NCBI GenBank assembly: GCA_029939785.1
Contig: JAOZSG010000028.1
Coordinates: forward strand, 5,027 to 16,475
Direction of reading: 5' to 3'
Length of the DNA stretch: 11,449 nt
Source: Fidelibacterota bacterium
Lineage (GTDB): Bacteria > Fidelibacterota > UBA2242 > JAFGTP01
The position numbers and the translations under genes were made by a program. Positions 1 to 7,921 of this stretch are shown here, one piece after another. How positions within the stretch are numbered: position 1 is the first letter of the stretch; each line of letters opens with the position of its first letter. The notes under the pieces were generated by a model. It worked only from the letters and a program-made list of their open reading frames with translations, was not told the origin of the DNA and did not search any database.

Positions 1-2977
1 TTACGGCTTTAATATAATCAGTAACAGGATAATGAAACTGTGTAAAAACCTGCTCCGGCATAAAAATTTTTGTAGCAATTCCTTCCCGTTCAAATCTTTC
101 ACCAATAACAGCACATAATTTTGCCAATTCAACCGGACTAAAAATAGCTGATGCATAAGGCTCGCAAAATGCCGGCTCATTTTGAGGACTAATTGCATAA
201 AGATCAATACCGGCTCTTGCTTTAAACATTTTGATAACAGCAACCATGCTTTCTGCAAACTCATCATAATAATAAGGTTCCAAAATATTATCAGTATCTT
301 CATAATTTGGTGCTGCTGCACCTCCGTAAGCAACTGATAGATTTCTTTTCATCCATGCAGGTGGAGAAAATGATGTTAAAATAAATGTTTCAACTCCCAA
401 CTCTTTCATTCTTCGGTAATGATCAAAATCAAAAACATCATAATCAAATGCTTCAAGATCAAGTACGTTGGGATCATTGTTATCATTTACAGGCTCTACC
501 TGTCGTAGCATACCGATTCTTATAGCAGATGCTGCAAGTTTATCAGCATATAGATCAAGATAATTATACCCACTGGGCATTGCTCCTAATCCACGCATTG
601 TCTGCCGTTTGTCCTGCGGAAACAATTCTATAGCAACAGAATTTCCTGGTTCATCATCTAATACATTTATAGCAATATTTATTGATTTATCATTTGACCC
701 ATCAGCAGAGACATTAACTGTTATTTCTACTTCTCCGATACCGGCATTTGGCTGATATGTCAGTGTTGCTACTCCATCCTCACTGACTGTACCAATCTGT
801 GGATTGGGAATAAATGTTGTATCACTACTTATCGCTGTAACTATTGGTAATACACTTCCATTATTTCCATCGGAAATTCCATTTAGTGTGATAGTTTGCT
901 CACCGGAACCAATAAATAATGTTTGATCTGCTACAGGATTAACAGTACATGTTGGAATAATTACAGGTACAAGAGAATCATTTACAGCACTACCAATATT
1001 AATATTTGTAATATAAACAGTACCGTTATTTACAGGAAATGGCCAACCAAAATTTGAAGCATAATTGATTAAAATCTTTTGGATACGTTTAACATCCAAT
1101 TCTTGGCTTTCACTATTACTCATCCCGAGTTTACTTCGAAAATCCATAACTACAGTTTTCCATTCACCCGTAGTAACAGTCTTTCTCTGTGCATGAGCAG
1201 CTGCTGCATTTCTATCTAAATTATTATCCCAGCCATCATCCCAAAAATAGCAATGTGTTTGACCGGATTTACCGGCAAAATCGCCACCCTCAAAGTAAAT
1301 ATCATAACTCAGATACCGATGATCATCTACATTAATTTCCGGAAAACCAACCCATAATCCATGCCAACAGGTTTTATTTACAATTTCACTCTTAATAACA
1401 TTATCCTTACCATGGAATGAACCAAAATCTATAATCTGAGTTTCACCTAATCCTTCCACGTTCCAATCACCGGCAACAAGAGAGTCTTTGGGCAATATTT
1501 CTTCGGCAATAAACTCACTCATAGGAAGTGAATAACCGGTAAGAGGTAATAGACCTACTTCAATATTAAAATCTATTTGTGTCTGTGTATTTCCATTATT
1601 TGCACCGGTGCCGCCATCATCAGTGATAGTTAGGCTAATAGTTGTTTTTCCGGTACCAATCGGCGTGTAAACAAACTGGGCTGTAGAATTTCCGTGAGTA
1701 TAATTCAGGGTGATATCAGCATCAGTAATAACATTCTGATCTGAACTCGTAGCAGTAACGACTAAATTTTGATCACTGTTATCTCCATCACCAATACCGG
1801 TTAAACTAATTATTTGTTCTCCATTTTCAAGATAAACAAAACTATCAGAAATAAAATCAATTACAGGTTCATAATTATACTGACTGAAAGCATCAATTTT
1901 TAAAATACTTGTATTCGTATTGTTGATAGAATATTGGTCATTTAAACCAACAGAAATTTCTATACCATTTGAAGTCTGTTTAGGGATTAATGTAAGTTTG
2001 GCAGTTGTTTCTCCTTCAATATAATCGATAAAAATATTACTATCCGGCATAGCAGTCTGATTATTACTGAATCCACTGATAAGTAAAGGTTGTTCAATAG
2101 TCGAATTTCCATCATGTATTCCTGTTAATCCTACAATAATTGTATCTCCGACCATCACATCCATATCAGACATTAAATCCATTGAAGGTGGATAGTTTCC
2201 TTCAATTTCAATAGGTACAAGAACTGAATTATCAGTGTATCCTGAACTTGCTATCGACGTAACAGTCAAAGTGTCAAATCCTATGAAATCCGATTGACAG
2301 TCAAAAGTAATTGTTGACATTTTATTGTTTATATTTGAGATTACAATATTTGTAATTGATGATTCACCGCCAGTTACAATAATGTTTTCAGCGTTTTTAA
2401 GATCAAATATATGAATTTTATTGCTTGTAGAATTAACAAATACAAGTGGTTCTTGAACTCCATTAATTCCCGCCAGCATTTCAGCATCTGTTCCAAATTT
2501 TAATTCATCAATAAAAATTTCTGTTTCAAGACCTTCATAAGCGTTACCGTTTGGAGTTAAATATAATTTCGTAATGTGTTCCAAATCAATATTACGATAT
2601 GAACTAAAGTCAATATAATAAGTAACAAAAGTATTGGTGGCATTAATTTTTATATTAATCGGAAAATTTTTGTTTTCTCCATCAACAATATAGGCAGTAA
2701 GTAAAAAGGGCGAACTGGTTTTTAATCTCAAATTCAAATATGGATTTGTAGTAATATTGATTGTATCGCCAATAGTGTATGTGACTGCCTGCCATTTCTT
2801 TGGCTCTTTGTCAACTGAAATATGAAGTAATCCATCTTCTTGACTAAAACTAAAAGATGGCGGACCTGATACTTGTATTTCTCCATTAAATGCATCTGAA
2901 TATCCTGTTTGTTGTGCAAAAGCAAATGTTGCACTGAATAGCATAACGAGTGTTATGCTTTTGATAAATATTCTCAT
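1..2977 (-). CDS. Secreted multidomain GH30-type glycoside hydrolase, 3' end outside window
   Basis: The frame stays open for 992 codons from the ATG at 2977 to the window edge, so the C-terminus is missing. AAGGAG at 2985-2990, 7 nt upstream, supports the start. Residues 1-21 form a signal peptide (basic start, hydrophobic core, FAFA before QQ), so the product is exported. Residues 22-150 look like a beta-sandwich carbohydrate-binding module, followed by an Ig-like stretch. Three related Ig-like modules sit near 262-365, 368-473 and 670-770; the second and third share the pattern GEQ-I-L-GI-DG. A second galactose-binding-like domain (about 474-665, rich in Trp and His) separates modules two and three. 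The catalytic domain starts near 775 and has SFSPPAWMK and SPQNEP, typical of GH30; Glu934 is the expected acid/base. The nucleophile lies beyond the window. Family members act on glucosyl, xylan or other beta-linked glycans; the substrate here is unknown. It is the last gene of the cluster seen and may be cotranscribed with the activase. Confidence 0.85.
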   Translation of the reverse strand, partial: MRIFIKSITLVMLFSATFAFAQQTGYSDAFNGEIQVSGPPSFSFSQEDGLLHISVDKEPKKWQAVTYTIGDTINITTNPYLNLRLKTSSPFLLTAYIVDGENKNFPINIKINATNTFVTYYIDFSSYRNIDLEHITKLYLTPNGNAYEGLETEIFIDELKFGTDAEMLAGINGVQEPLVFVNSTSNKIHIFDLKNAENIIVTGGESSITNIVISNINNKMSTITFDCQSDFIGFDTLTVTSIASSGYTDNSVLVPIEIEGNYPPSMDLMSDMDVMVGDTIIVGLTGIHDGNSTIEQPLLISGFSNNQTAMPDSNIFIDYIEGETTAKLTLIPKQTSNGIEISVGLNDQYSINNTNTSILKIDAFSQYNYEPVIDFISDSFVYLENGEQIISLTGIGDGDNSDQNLVVTATSSDQNVITDADITLNYTHGNSTAQFVYTPIGTGKTTISLTITDDGGTGANNGNTQTQIDFNIEVGLLPLTGYSLPMSEFIAEEILPKDSLVAGDWNVEGLGETQIIDFGSFHGKDNVIKSEIVNKTCWHGLWVGFPEINVDDHRYLSYDIYFEGGDFAGKSGQTHCYFWDDGWDNNLDRNAAAAHAQRKTVTTGEWKTVVMDFRSKLGMSNSESQELDVKRIQKILINYASNFGWPFPVNNGTVYITNINIGSAVNDSLVPVIIPTCTVNPVADQTLFIGSGEQTITLNGISDGNNGSVLPIVTAISSDTTFIPNPQIGTVSEDGVATLTYQPNAGIGEVEITVNVSADGSNDKSINIAINVLDDEPGNSVAIELFPQDKRQTMRGLGAMPSGYNYLDLYADKLAASAIRIGMLRQVEPVNDNNDPNVLDLEAFDYDVFDFDHYRRMKELGVETFILTSFSPPAWMKRNLSVAYGGAAAPNYEDTDNILEPYYYDEFAESMVAVIKMFKARAGIDLYAISPQNEPAFCEPYASAIFSPVELAKLCAVIGERFEREGIATKIFMPEQVFTQFHYPVTDYIKAV

Positions 2978-3047
2978 CTTGTTTCTCCTTTTTTTATAGG
3001 TATTTAGGTCATGCTCTCTTGATTGTTTTACATAAAAATCTACATTC
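2978..3047 (-). promoter_or_regulatory. Leader of the GH30 gene with a strong ribosome binding site
   Basis: This 70-bp gap separates the activase stop from the GH30 start. It holds AAGGAG (2985-2990) at ideal spacing and no hairpin with a U-run, so readthrough from the upstream genes is plausible. I see no convincing promoter. Confidence 0.5.
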
Positions 3048-3728
3048 TTAAAAACAAAGTTCGTCCCACTTTTTTCTGCCCATATCATGATATGGCAATT
3101 TTTCAATTTTAATATGTGGATATTTTTTTGCGATTTGTGCAATGTGAAATGCGTGCTCATCGTCATCATTAATACCTGGTATTATCGGACATCTTAATAT
3201 TAAATCCACTTTTCGTTCACATAACTTAAAAAGATTTTCAATAATCAGTTCGTTTGATTTTCCTGTGTATTTTTTATGCTTTAATGAATCTGTTATTTTA
3301 TAATCATAATGAAAAAGATCCACATAAGGAATCAGTTCCTCAAACAACTCCCATTTTGCAAAACCACATGTATCAAGACAGGTATGGATTTTTTCAGATT
3401 TTAATGATTTTAGCAGTGCTTTCGTAAATTCAAATTGCAATAATGGTTCACCACCTGTAATAGTTACTCCACCACCGGATTCCTCAAAATAATCCCTGTC
3501 TTTTACAGCTTCAAAAATTACATCATCAACCGACATCTCTTTACCAACGATTTTTTCTACTGTTTTTCCACCAACTGATATTCGTTGAATTTGTGGTTTA
3601 AGTAAAAAAGATTCCGGGTTGTGACACCATTCACATCTTAATGGACATCCTTTTAAAAATAATGCAGTTCTAATTCCAGGGCCATCATACAATGCAAATC
3701 TCTGTATATCGAAAACAATGCCTTTCAT
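3048..3728 (-). CDS. Glycyl radical enzyme activating enzyme (radical SAM), compact form
   Basis: This 226-residue radical-SAM protein should use a [4Fe-4S] cluster and S-adenosylmethionine to abstract a hydrogen from the glycine of the partner glycyl radical enzyme. The cluster motif is CX3CX2C at Cys28, Cys32 and Cys35, followed by HNPES; SGGGVTITGGEP ends at residue 95 and corresponds to the SAM-binding region. The N-terminus (DIQRFALYDGPGIRT) is typical of the family. The GGEP segment and the preceding SVDD...D..YFEESGGG resemble activases of eliminase-type enzymes. Those usually carry an extra two-cluster ferredoxin insert after the Cys motif; here the linker is short and has no cysteines. 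The C-terminus also stops soon after the conserved YHDMGRKKW region, a little earlier than usual. The ATG lies 1 bp after the GH5 stop with only a weak GGAA (3733-3736), suggesting translational coupling. The obvious partner is the enzyme at 5606-7912. Confidence 0.9.
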   Translation of the reverse strand: MKGIVFDIQRFALYDGPGIRTALFLKGCPLRCEWCHNPESFLLKPQIQRISVGGKTVEKIVGKEMSVDDVIFEAVKDRDYFEESGGGVTITGGEPLLQFEFTKALLKSLKSEKIHTCLDTCGFAKWELFEELIPYVDLFHYDYKITDSLKHKKYTGKSNELIIENLFKLCERKVDLILRCPIIPGINDDDEHAFHIAQIAKKYPHIKIEKLPYHDMGRKKWDELCF

Positions 3729-3729
3729 T

Positions 3730-5109
3730 TTATTCCAGGAATTTCTTCAGCATTTTTTCAGCTCTTTTGTTGATTTTACAATTATCAAAACTAAAAGATT
3801 TAGCCATTTCTATGATTTCTTCTTTGGAATATTCTTTTAATTTCATTAGAAATGAATCTAATAATAAAAGTTCTACATTTCTTCTGGCTTCTCTAACACG
3901 ATGTTGTGTGTATTCAAAATCTAAATCAGGAAAGATTTTTCTCACTCCATCAAAAAATACTGATTGAACTTTTGCATCAGCATGATAATTAACCCAGCAT
4001 AAATCTTTTAATTTTTCGGCTTCTTCTTTAACATCTTCTCTATTTATAAATTTCATCCATGGAGAGTTTTCTTCCGGATTTACAAATCCAAAACTACCAA
4101 TATCCTTATAGCACCAAATAGCCCAGTGAAATCCCTCTGAATTAAAAATGTCTAATTGTTCTTCAGTTAATTTGAATATTTCTTCAGTTGCAACACTATT
4201 ATATCCAATTCCAAACTCAGCAAACAGAGTTGGTCTTTGAATTCTGGCGACATCAGCTCTTATGTCAATATTTTCTTTTAAAATTTCTCTATTTGCAAAA
4301 TCACATGGATACTCAACTAAATCTGAGTATGGTATAGATTCATAAGGATAATAATGAGGAGATGGAATCATTTGAGCATCTAATGCAAAAACATCATCAG
4401 TTAAACTTGCTGTATTTTTTCCCCATCCATTTGCAACTAAAACAAAAATATGATTAGGATCAACTTTTCTCAAAGCAGGAACAATGTCATGGTAAAAATC
4501 CTGAACCAGTTTATCATCCTGATTCATTGGAGATGGTGCAACCGGCTCACCCAATAACTCGTAACCCATAACTGTAGGCTCATTTTTGTAGCGTTTTGCA
4601 ATTTCTTTCCAAAGATTTATAGTTCTTGTTTGAAAATCTTTTTCTTTCCAGAATAATGCTTCCGGTAAAATACAATCGACATTCCAATCTACCGCCTGGC
4701 ATCCTGGAGCAGCATGTAAATCTAAAAGCACAAACATATCATATTTTTTTGCTAATTCAATAACATAATCAAAAACTTTAAAACCTTCTTCTTTATAAAC
4801 TCCTGGATTCATACCATCTTCTAACATTCTGTAGTTGAAAGGAAGTCTGATAAAATTCATGCCTAAACTATGAAGATATTCAAAATCTTTTTCACCGATG
4901 TAAGATTCCTGCCATTCTTTAAAAAATGCCTGACCATTTTCTCCAAGAATTGCATCGAATCGCTCACGAATTTTATGTTCTATGTATGGGATTCCACTCA
5001 TATGATCTTCGAGAACCAACCAACCACCAAGAGAGACTCCTTTTAACTGAAGTTTTTCTCCCTGATACATCAAATCTAATCCTTTTACCTGAACAAATTT
5101 TTTATTCAT
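3730..5109 (-). CDS. Cytoplasmic GH5-type glycoside hydrolase (cellulase / beta-glucanase superfamily)
   Basis: This 459-residue (beta/alpha)8 hydrolase resembles GH5. Visible family landmarks are LKGVSLGGWL (22-31), NFIRLPFNY with Arg88, LDLHAAPG with His132, the acid/base region ending in Glu188, PHYYPY with His252, the nucleophile region LFAEFG with Glu298, and a HWAIWCYKD segment. The residue before the acid/base is Gly187 where almost all GH5 enzymes have Asn (GEP instead of NEP), so specificity may be altered. There is no signal peptide, so it should act on imported oligosaccharides or glycosides. A charged, helical C-terminal extension of about 90 residues follows the barrel. AAGGT at 5116-5120 lies 6 nt before the ATG. 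The gene is followed after 1 bp by the activase, so the two are almost certainly one transcript. Substrate unknown; beta-glucosidic or beta-mannosidic links are usual in the family. Confidence 0.82.
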   Translation of the reverse strand: MNKKFVQVKGLDLMYQGEKLQLKGVSLGGWLVLEDHMSGIPYIEHKIRERFDAILGENGQAFFKEWQESYIGEKDFEYLHSLGMNFIRLPFNYRMLEDGMNPGVYKEEGFKVFDYVIELAKKYDMFVLLDLHAAPGCQAVDWNVDCILPEALFWKEKDFQTRTINLWKEIAKRYKNEPTVMGYELLGEPVAPSPMNQDDKLVQDFYHDIVPALRKVDPNHIFVLVANGWGKNTASLTDDVFALDAQMIPSPHYYPYESIPYSDLVEYPCDFANREILKENIDIRADVARIQRPTLFAEFGIGYNSVATEEIFKLTEEQLDIFNSEGFHWAIWCYKDIGSFGFVNPEENSPWMKFINREDVKEEAEKLKDLCWVNYHADAKVQSVFFDGVRKIFPDLDFEYTQHRVREARRNVELLLLDSFLMKLKEYSKEEIIEMAKSFSFDNCKINKRAEKMLKKFLE

Positions 5110-5127
5110 TTTTTTACCTTTTTATTT

Positions 5128-5203
5128 TTTTAGACAGGATTAACAGGATTTACTGGATAAGAATAATTTATCATGCTGTTAATAATGTTGATCTTGTCTA
5201 AAA
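5128..5203. repeat. Imperfect dyad of three plus three 9-bp units upstream of GH5
   Basis: Three tandem 9-bp units (ACAGGATTA, ACAGGATTT, ACTGGATAA at 5134-5160) face three inverted degenerate units (ATGCTGTTA, ATAATGTTG, ATCTTGTCT at 5173-5199) across a 12-bp spacer. The outer TTTTAGACA / TGTCTAAAA ends match perfectly. Over 31-base arms I count 24 matches. The proximal arm begins only 8 bp upstream of the GH5 ribosome site, so as RNA it could fold next to the translation start. A related copy ends the window (11424-11449). Confidence 0.65.
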
Positions 5204-5265
5204 TTTTTCCTTTCGTTTTTTTTACAGAACTTTTCACGCTCTTGTTCCCAAAGCCCTCAGGCTGT

Positions 5266-5323
5266 GTGACAATATGATAAAGTTGTCACTTCGTAGTCTC
5301 ACTTCGACGGGCTCAGCGTGACA
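5266..5323. repeat. Competing inverted repeats GTGACA / TGTCAC
   Basis: GTGACAA (5266-5272) pairs perfectly with TTGTCAC (5283-5289) across a 10-nt loop. The same TGTCAC (5284-5289) can instead pair with GTGACA at 5318-5323, around CTTCGACGGGCTCAGC. Only one of the two stems can form at a time. The second half resembles a dispersed TCACTTCGAC...CTCAGCGTGACA element that I recall from many environmental genomes. Confidence 0.45.
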
Positions 5324-5371
5324 GAGTTGTGGAAAAACGACATTCTCATACAGGCTGCCCTCTTTAGGAAC

Positions 5372-5407
5372 TCTGCGATCTTTGCGGTCTCTGCTGTGCT
5401 GTGCGAA
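5372..5407. repeat. Degenerate 9-bp tandem units of TTTGCGGTC type
   Basis: The units TCTGCGATC, TTTGCGGTC, TCTGCTGTG and CTGTGCGAA follow each other directly and decay from left to right. The stretch is richer in G+C than the surrounding spacer. It is non-coding as far as I can see. Confidence 0.45.
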
Positions 5408-5516
5408 ACATCGTGAAGCATAGCGTTAAAAAATACTTTTTGTGGTTTCATCAATCCTGTCTATATTTTTCACAAAACTTTTACTACTACCTTATTATTC
5501 ACTGATTGTTTTAATC

Positions 5517-5572
5517 TACACGAATGAATAACCTATAATATTTTTTATCCGTGTATATTTCAATAATCCGTG
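5517..5572. repeat. ATCCGTG direct repeats and an imperfect hairpin behind the glycyl radical enzyme gene
   Basis: TACACGAAT (5517-5525) is complementary in 8 of 9 positions to ATCCGTGTA (5547-5555), and ATCCGTG recurs at 5566-5572, 19 bp further on. The element lies 34-90 bp past the glycyl radical enzyme stop codon. It could be a weak 3' hairpin or only another dispersed repeat; there is no clear U-run on the minus strand. Confidence 0.4.
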
Positions 5573-5605
5573 AGCAATATTTTTAAATCGTCAACTACCT
5601 ATTTA

Positions 5606-7912
5606 CTAAGCATTAAATGTTCTTGTCAGAATTTCCTGCTGAATATCTTTATCAAGTTCCACAAATCTTGCACTCCAACCTCCAACACGAACCATAAGAT
5701 TTGCATATTTCTCAGGTTCTTTCATTGCATTTAATAAATCATCCTTATTTAAAACTGTTAGCATTGCTTGTGCTCCACCTTTTTTCCAATATGTGTTAAG
5801 CAAAGCCATAAGTTTTGGATAAAGTTTTTCACTAAACATTTCTTTACCAAACTTCATATTCTGAACAGCTCCTGCATGAATATCCGTATCAAACTTTACC
5901 AATGAATTCAAAAATGCTGTGACTCCGTTTGTATCACATCCTGATTGTGGATTGTTTCCATTTGCCAAAAAAGTAAATGCTTTTCGACCATCTGGTGATG
6001 CAAGTGTGTGTCGTCCTAAAATAGTATTTGCAGAATTGTTAATTATAACTATTAAGTATGAATCCATTCCAAATTTTTCTGCTTGTGCCTGTGTTGTATT
6101 GCAAATAGTTTTATGAACTTTACGAACCATTGCATCAACTTCAGCATTATCATTGCCATACTTTGGAGCATCAAGCAACATTTTTTGAATTTCTTCATAT
6201 CCTTCAAAGTCAGCGTTCAAAGCCAATATTAATTCATTAGGAGAAATTTTCTTTTCATCATAAACTAATTTTTTGATTGCATATAAACTATCAGAAGCAT
6301 TAATCTGTCCATAAGATTCCAGAGTTCCACCTAAATGATTAAGACCACCATTAAAAATTGCTTTTCCTCTTTCCAGACAGTCATCATAAAGCAATGTCCA
6401 TAAATTATAGCCACATTCTTTACCTACAACATCATATTCCAGTTTCTGCTGTTCTGCCATTTTTACACACCAATATTCAATGTTTTCTTCAAAAGCAGAA
6501 TACAAATCGTCAAAACTTTTAAAATCTTTTAATGCACCTTTTGGAATACCTACAGTTCTGTCTGTTAATCTTTCATGACCATTACGAATTACAGTTTCCA
6601 GAATTTTCGTAATATTGAAAACTCCACTTGGTGTTCCAAAACTTTTTTTATAAATAACATATTCACCGCAACCAAAAGGCATATATTGTTCAGCCATTTC
6701 ATAAGTAATGTTCATAGATTTTTGTACAGACGGAATATTTACATCATCATTATATAACATCGGATGTGTTCGTCCTTCACCAATTGATTTCATTGCGTGT
6801 TCGTACAAACTTTCATCTTGTCCTTTATAAAATCGTAATGACAATTGAGGAAGTGGTAGTATAACAGTTCGGGTTGCTTCAATCGCTACATGTGCAAATT
6901 TGTTTGCATTTTCTTCATTTCTACGACCTTTACCACCAATAATGATGCGGTTATCATAAGGTGCACCATTATCGTTAATTATTTTCCATAATGACTTAGT
7001 AATTTTCAGAGCTGATTCTTCTGTCAAATTTCCGTTTGCCAAATCTGAAACATAGAGATCACCAAAATACTCATCCATTCTGCCGAAAGAATAAGCACCG
7101 GAAACTACTCCATAAATAAGCATTAACTGCATTGCTTGTCGAAGATTTGCAGGTTTGTTTTCAGTGATAAATATTAATGTTTTCTTAATTTCAAGCAATT
7201 CTTTTTTTCGTTCATCACAATCTGAACTCTTAGCAAGTTCTTCAGCTTGTTTCGCATAGAATAAACATACATCACTAATATTATTTAAGGATAATAAGAT
7301 TCCATCAAATAGTTCTGTATCACCATTTTTCTCTAATGCTTTTTGTCGATGTTCCTTAACGATCTTTATTAAACCCGGAATACCATTTAAAATTAATTTG
7401 TCCCAATCCCAATGAGGACCTGCCATACGATACAATGGATATGCCGGATGAGCAGTTTCTTTGAAGCCCATCCATTCATCATAAGGTATTGCATCTGCTA
7501 ATTCTTTTGAGTAGGAATTGCGGATTTTATAATGCATAGTTTCCTTTTTCCAGAATTCTTTGATTTCAGATAATTGATCTGTAATATTCTTACTAGGTTT
7601 TAACACTTCAATTTTTTGATCTATTACTTCATCATGGCAATAATATCCGCTCGAAGGTCCGGCTCCGGGTGCTAATCCCAAAAAACCTATTCCGGATATA
7701 TGCTCTGTATTTGGATTCCAATTATTTCTAATTTTATCAATCCCGGGTGTTGCTACATATCTTCCGGCAAATAAATCACCATTTTCTATTGGAGAAAGTG
7801 CAGCAGGAAACATTTCGGCTATGCATTTTGCTTCCCTAATTGCCGGATGAGCATTAATATTTTCTTTATATACTCTTGTGAAATTTATTTCAACATCAAA
7901 ATTACTTTTCAT
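5606..7912 (-). CDS. Glycyl radical enzyme of eliminase type, substrate unknown
   Basis: This 768-residue protein has the pyruvate formate-lyase-like barrel plus the C-terminal glycyl radical domain. The radical glycine is Gly745 in RVGGWSARF, close to the C-terminus as expected. The catalytic thiyl cysteine is Cys415 in MPFGCGEY, with Glu417 two residues later. This Cys-x-Glu pattern is shared by glycerol/diol dehydratases, choline TMA-lyase and hydroxyproline dehydratase, whereas pyruvate formate-lyase has adjacent cysteines. Other family landmarks are GRMDEYFGDLY, YNDDVNIPSV, ASPDGRKAF and PQSGCDTNGVTAFLNS. The motif GCGEY, rather than GCVE, does not match any characterised subgroup I can name. 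At 768 residues it is slightly shorter than the common 780-850. AGGAT (7919-7923) overlaps the upstream stop codon, so the gene is coupled to the oxidoreductase 9 bp upstream. The enzyme needs activation by the radical-SAM protein at 3048-3728 and is oxygen sensitive. The context suggests a sugar-derived substrate, which is inference. Confidence 0.93.
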   Translation of the reverse strand: MKSNFDVEINFTRVYKENINAHPAIREAKCIAEMFPAALSPIENGDLFAGRYVATPGIDKIRNNWNPNTEHISGIGFLGLAPGAGPSSGYYCHDEVIDQKIEVLKPSKNITDQLSEIKEFWKKETMHYKIRNSYSKELADAIPYDEWMGFKETAHPAYPLYRMAGPHWDWDKLILNGIPGLIKIVKEHRQKALEKNGDTELFDGILLSLNNISDVCLFYAKQAEELAKSSDCDERKKELLEIKKTLIFITENKPANLRQAMQLMLIYGVVSGAYSFGRMDEYFGDLYVSDLANGNLTEESALKITKSLWKIINDNGAPYDNRIIIGGKGRRNEENANKFAHVAIEATRTVILPLPQLSLRFYKGQDESLYEHAMKSIGEGRTHPMLYNDDVNIPSVQKSMNITYEMAEQYMPFGCGEYVIYKKSFGTPSGVFNITKILETVIRNGHERLTDRTVGIPKGALKDFKSFDDLYSAFEENIEYWCVKMAEQQKLEYDVVGKECGYNLWTLLYDDCLERGKAIFNGGLNHLGGTLESYGQINASDSLYAIKKLVYDEKKISPNELILALNADFEGYEEIQKMLLDAPKYGNDNAEVDAMVRKVHKTICNTTQAQAEKFGMDSYLIVIINNSANTILGRHTLASPDGRKAFTFLANGNNPQSGCDTNGVTAFLNSLVKFDTDIHAGAVQNMKFGKEMFSEKLYPKLMALLNTYWKKGGAQAMLTVLNKDDLLNAMKEPEKYANLMVRVGGWSARFVELDKDIQQEILTRTFNA

Positions 7913-7921
7913 AATATTATC

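Larger units (their letters stand above)
5110..5605. other. 496-bp repeat-rich spacer between the glycyl radical enzyme and GH5
   Basis: I find no gene in this spacer. From left to right it holds the GH5 ribosome site, a dyad of 9-bp units (5128-5203), a degenerate copy of the CGTTCCCAAAG element (near 5242-5254), alternative hairpins around GTGACA/TGTCAC (5266-5323), degenerate TTTGCGGTC-type 9-bp units (5372-5407), an inverted copy of TAGACAGGATT (5453-5463) and an ATCCGTG element (5517-5572). It must contain the 3' end of the glycyl radical enzyme transcript and possibly a promoter for GH5, but no canonical terminator or promoter stands out. Confidence 0.75.

Noticed and set aside
1..2977. 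A frameshifted or broken gene in the left part of the window
   Set aside because: Translation from the ATG at 2977 stays open to the edge in one frame with coherent domains; only short overlapping reading frames in other phases are present.
2978..3047. Riboswitch before the GH30 gene
   Set aside because: The leader is only 70 bp and shows no stable fold or recognisable motif.
3692..3967. Plus-strand reading frames such as 3692-3967, 4926-5201, 8399-8692 and 8592-8900
   Set aside because: They lie opposite well-supported genes, resemble no family and lack good ribosome sites.
5131..5463. Insertion sequence
   Set aside because: The inverted termini enclose no transposase reading frame; at most a non-autonomous element.
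5606..7912. Annotation as pyruvate formate-lyase
   Set aside because: The active site is Gly-Cys-Gly-Glu, not the adjacent Cys-Cys pair of pyruvate formate-lyase, and the neighbours are glycosidases and sugar-type oxidoreductases.
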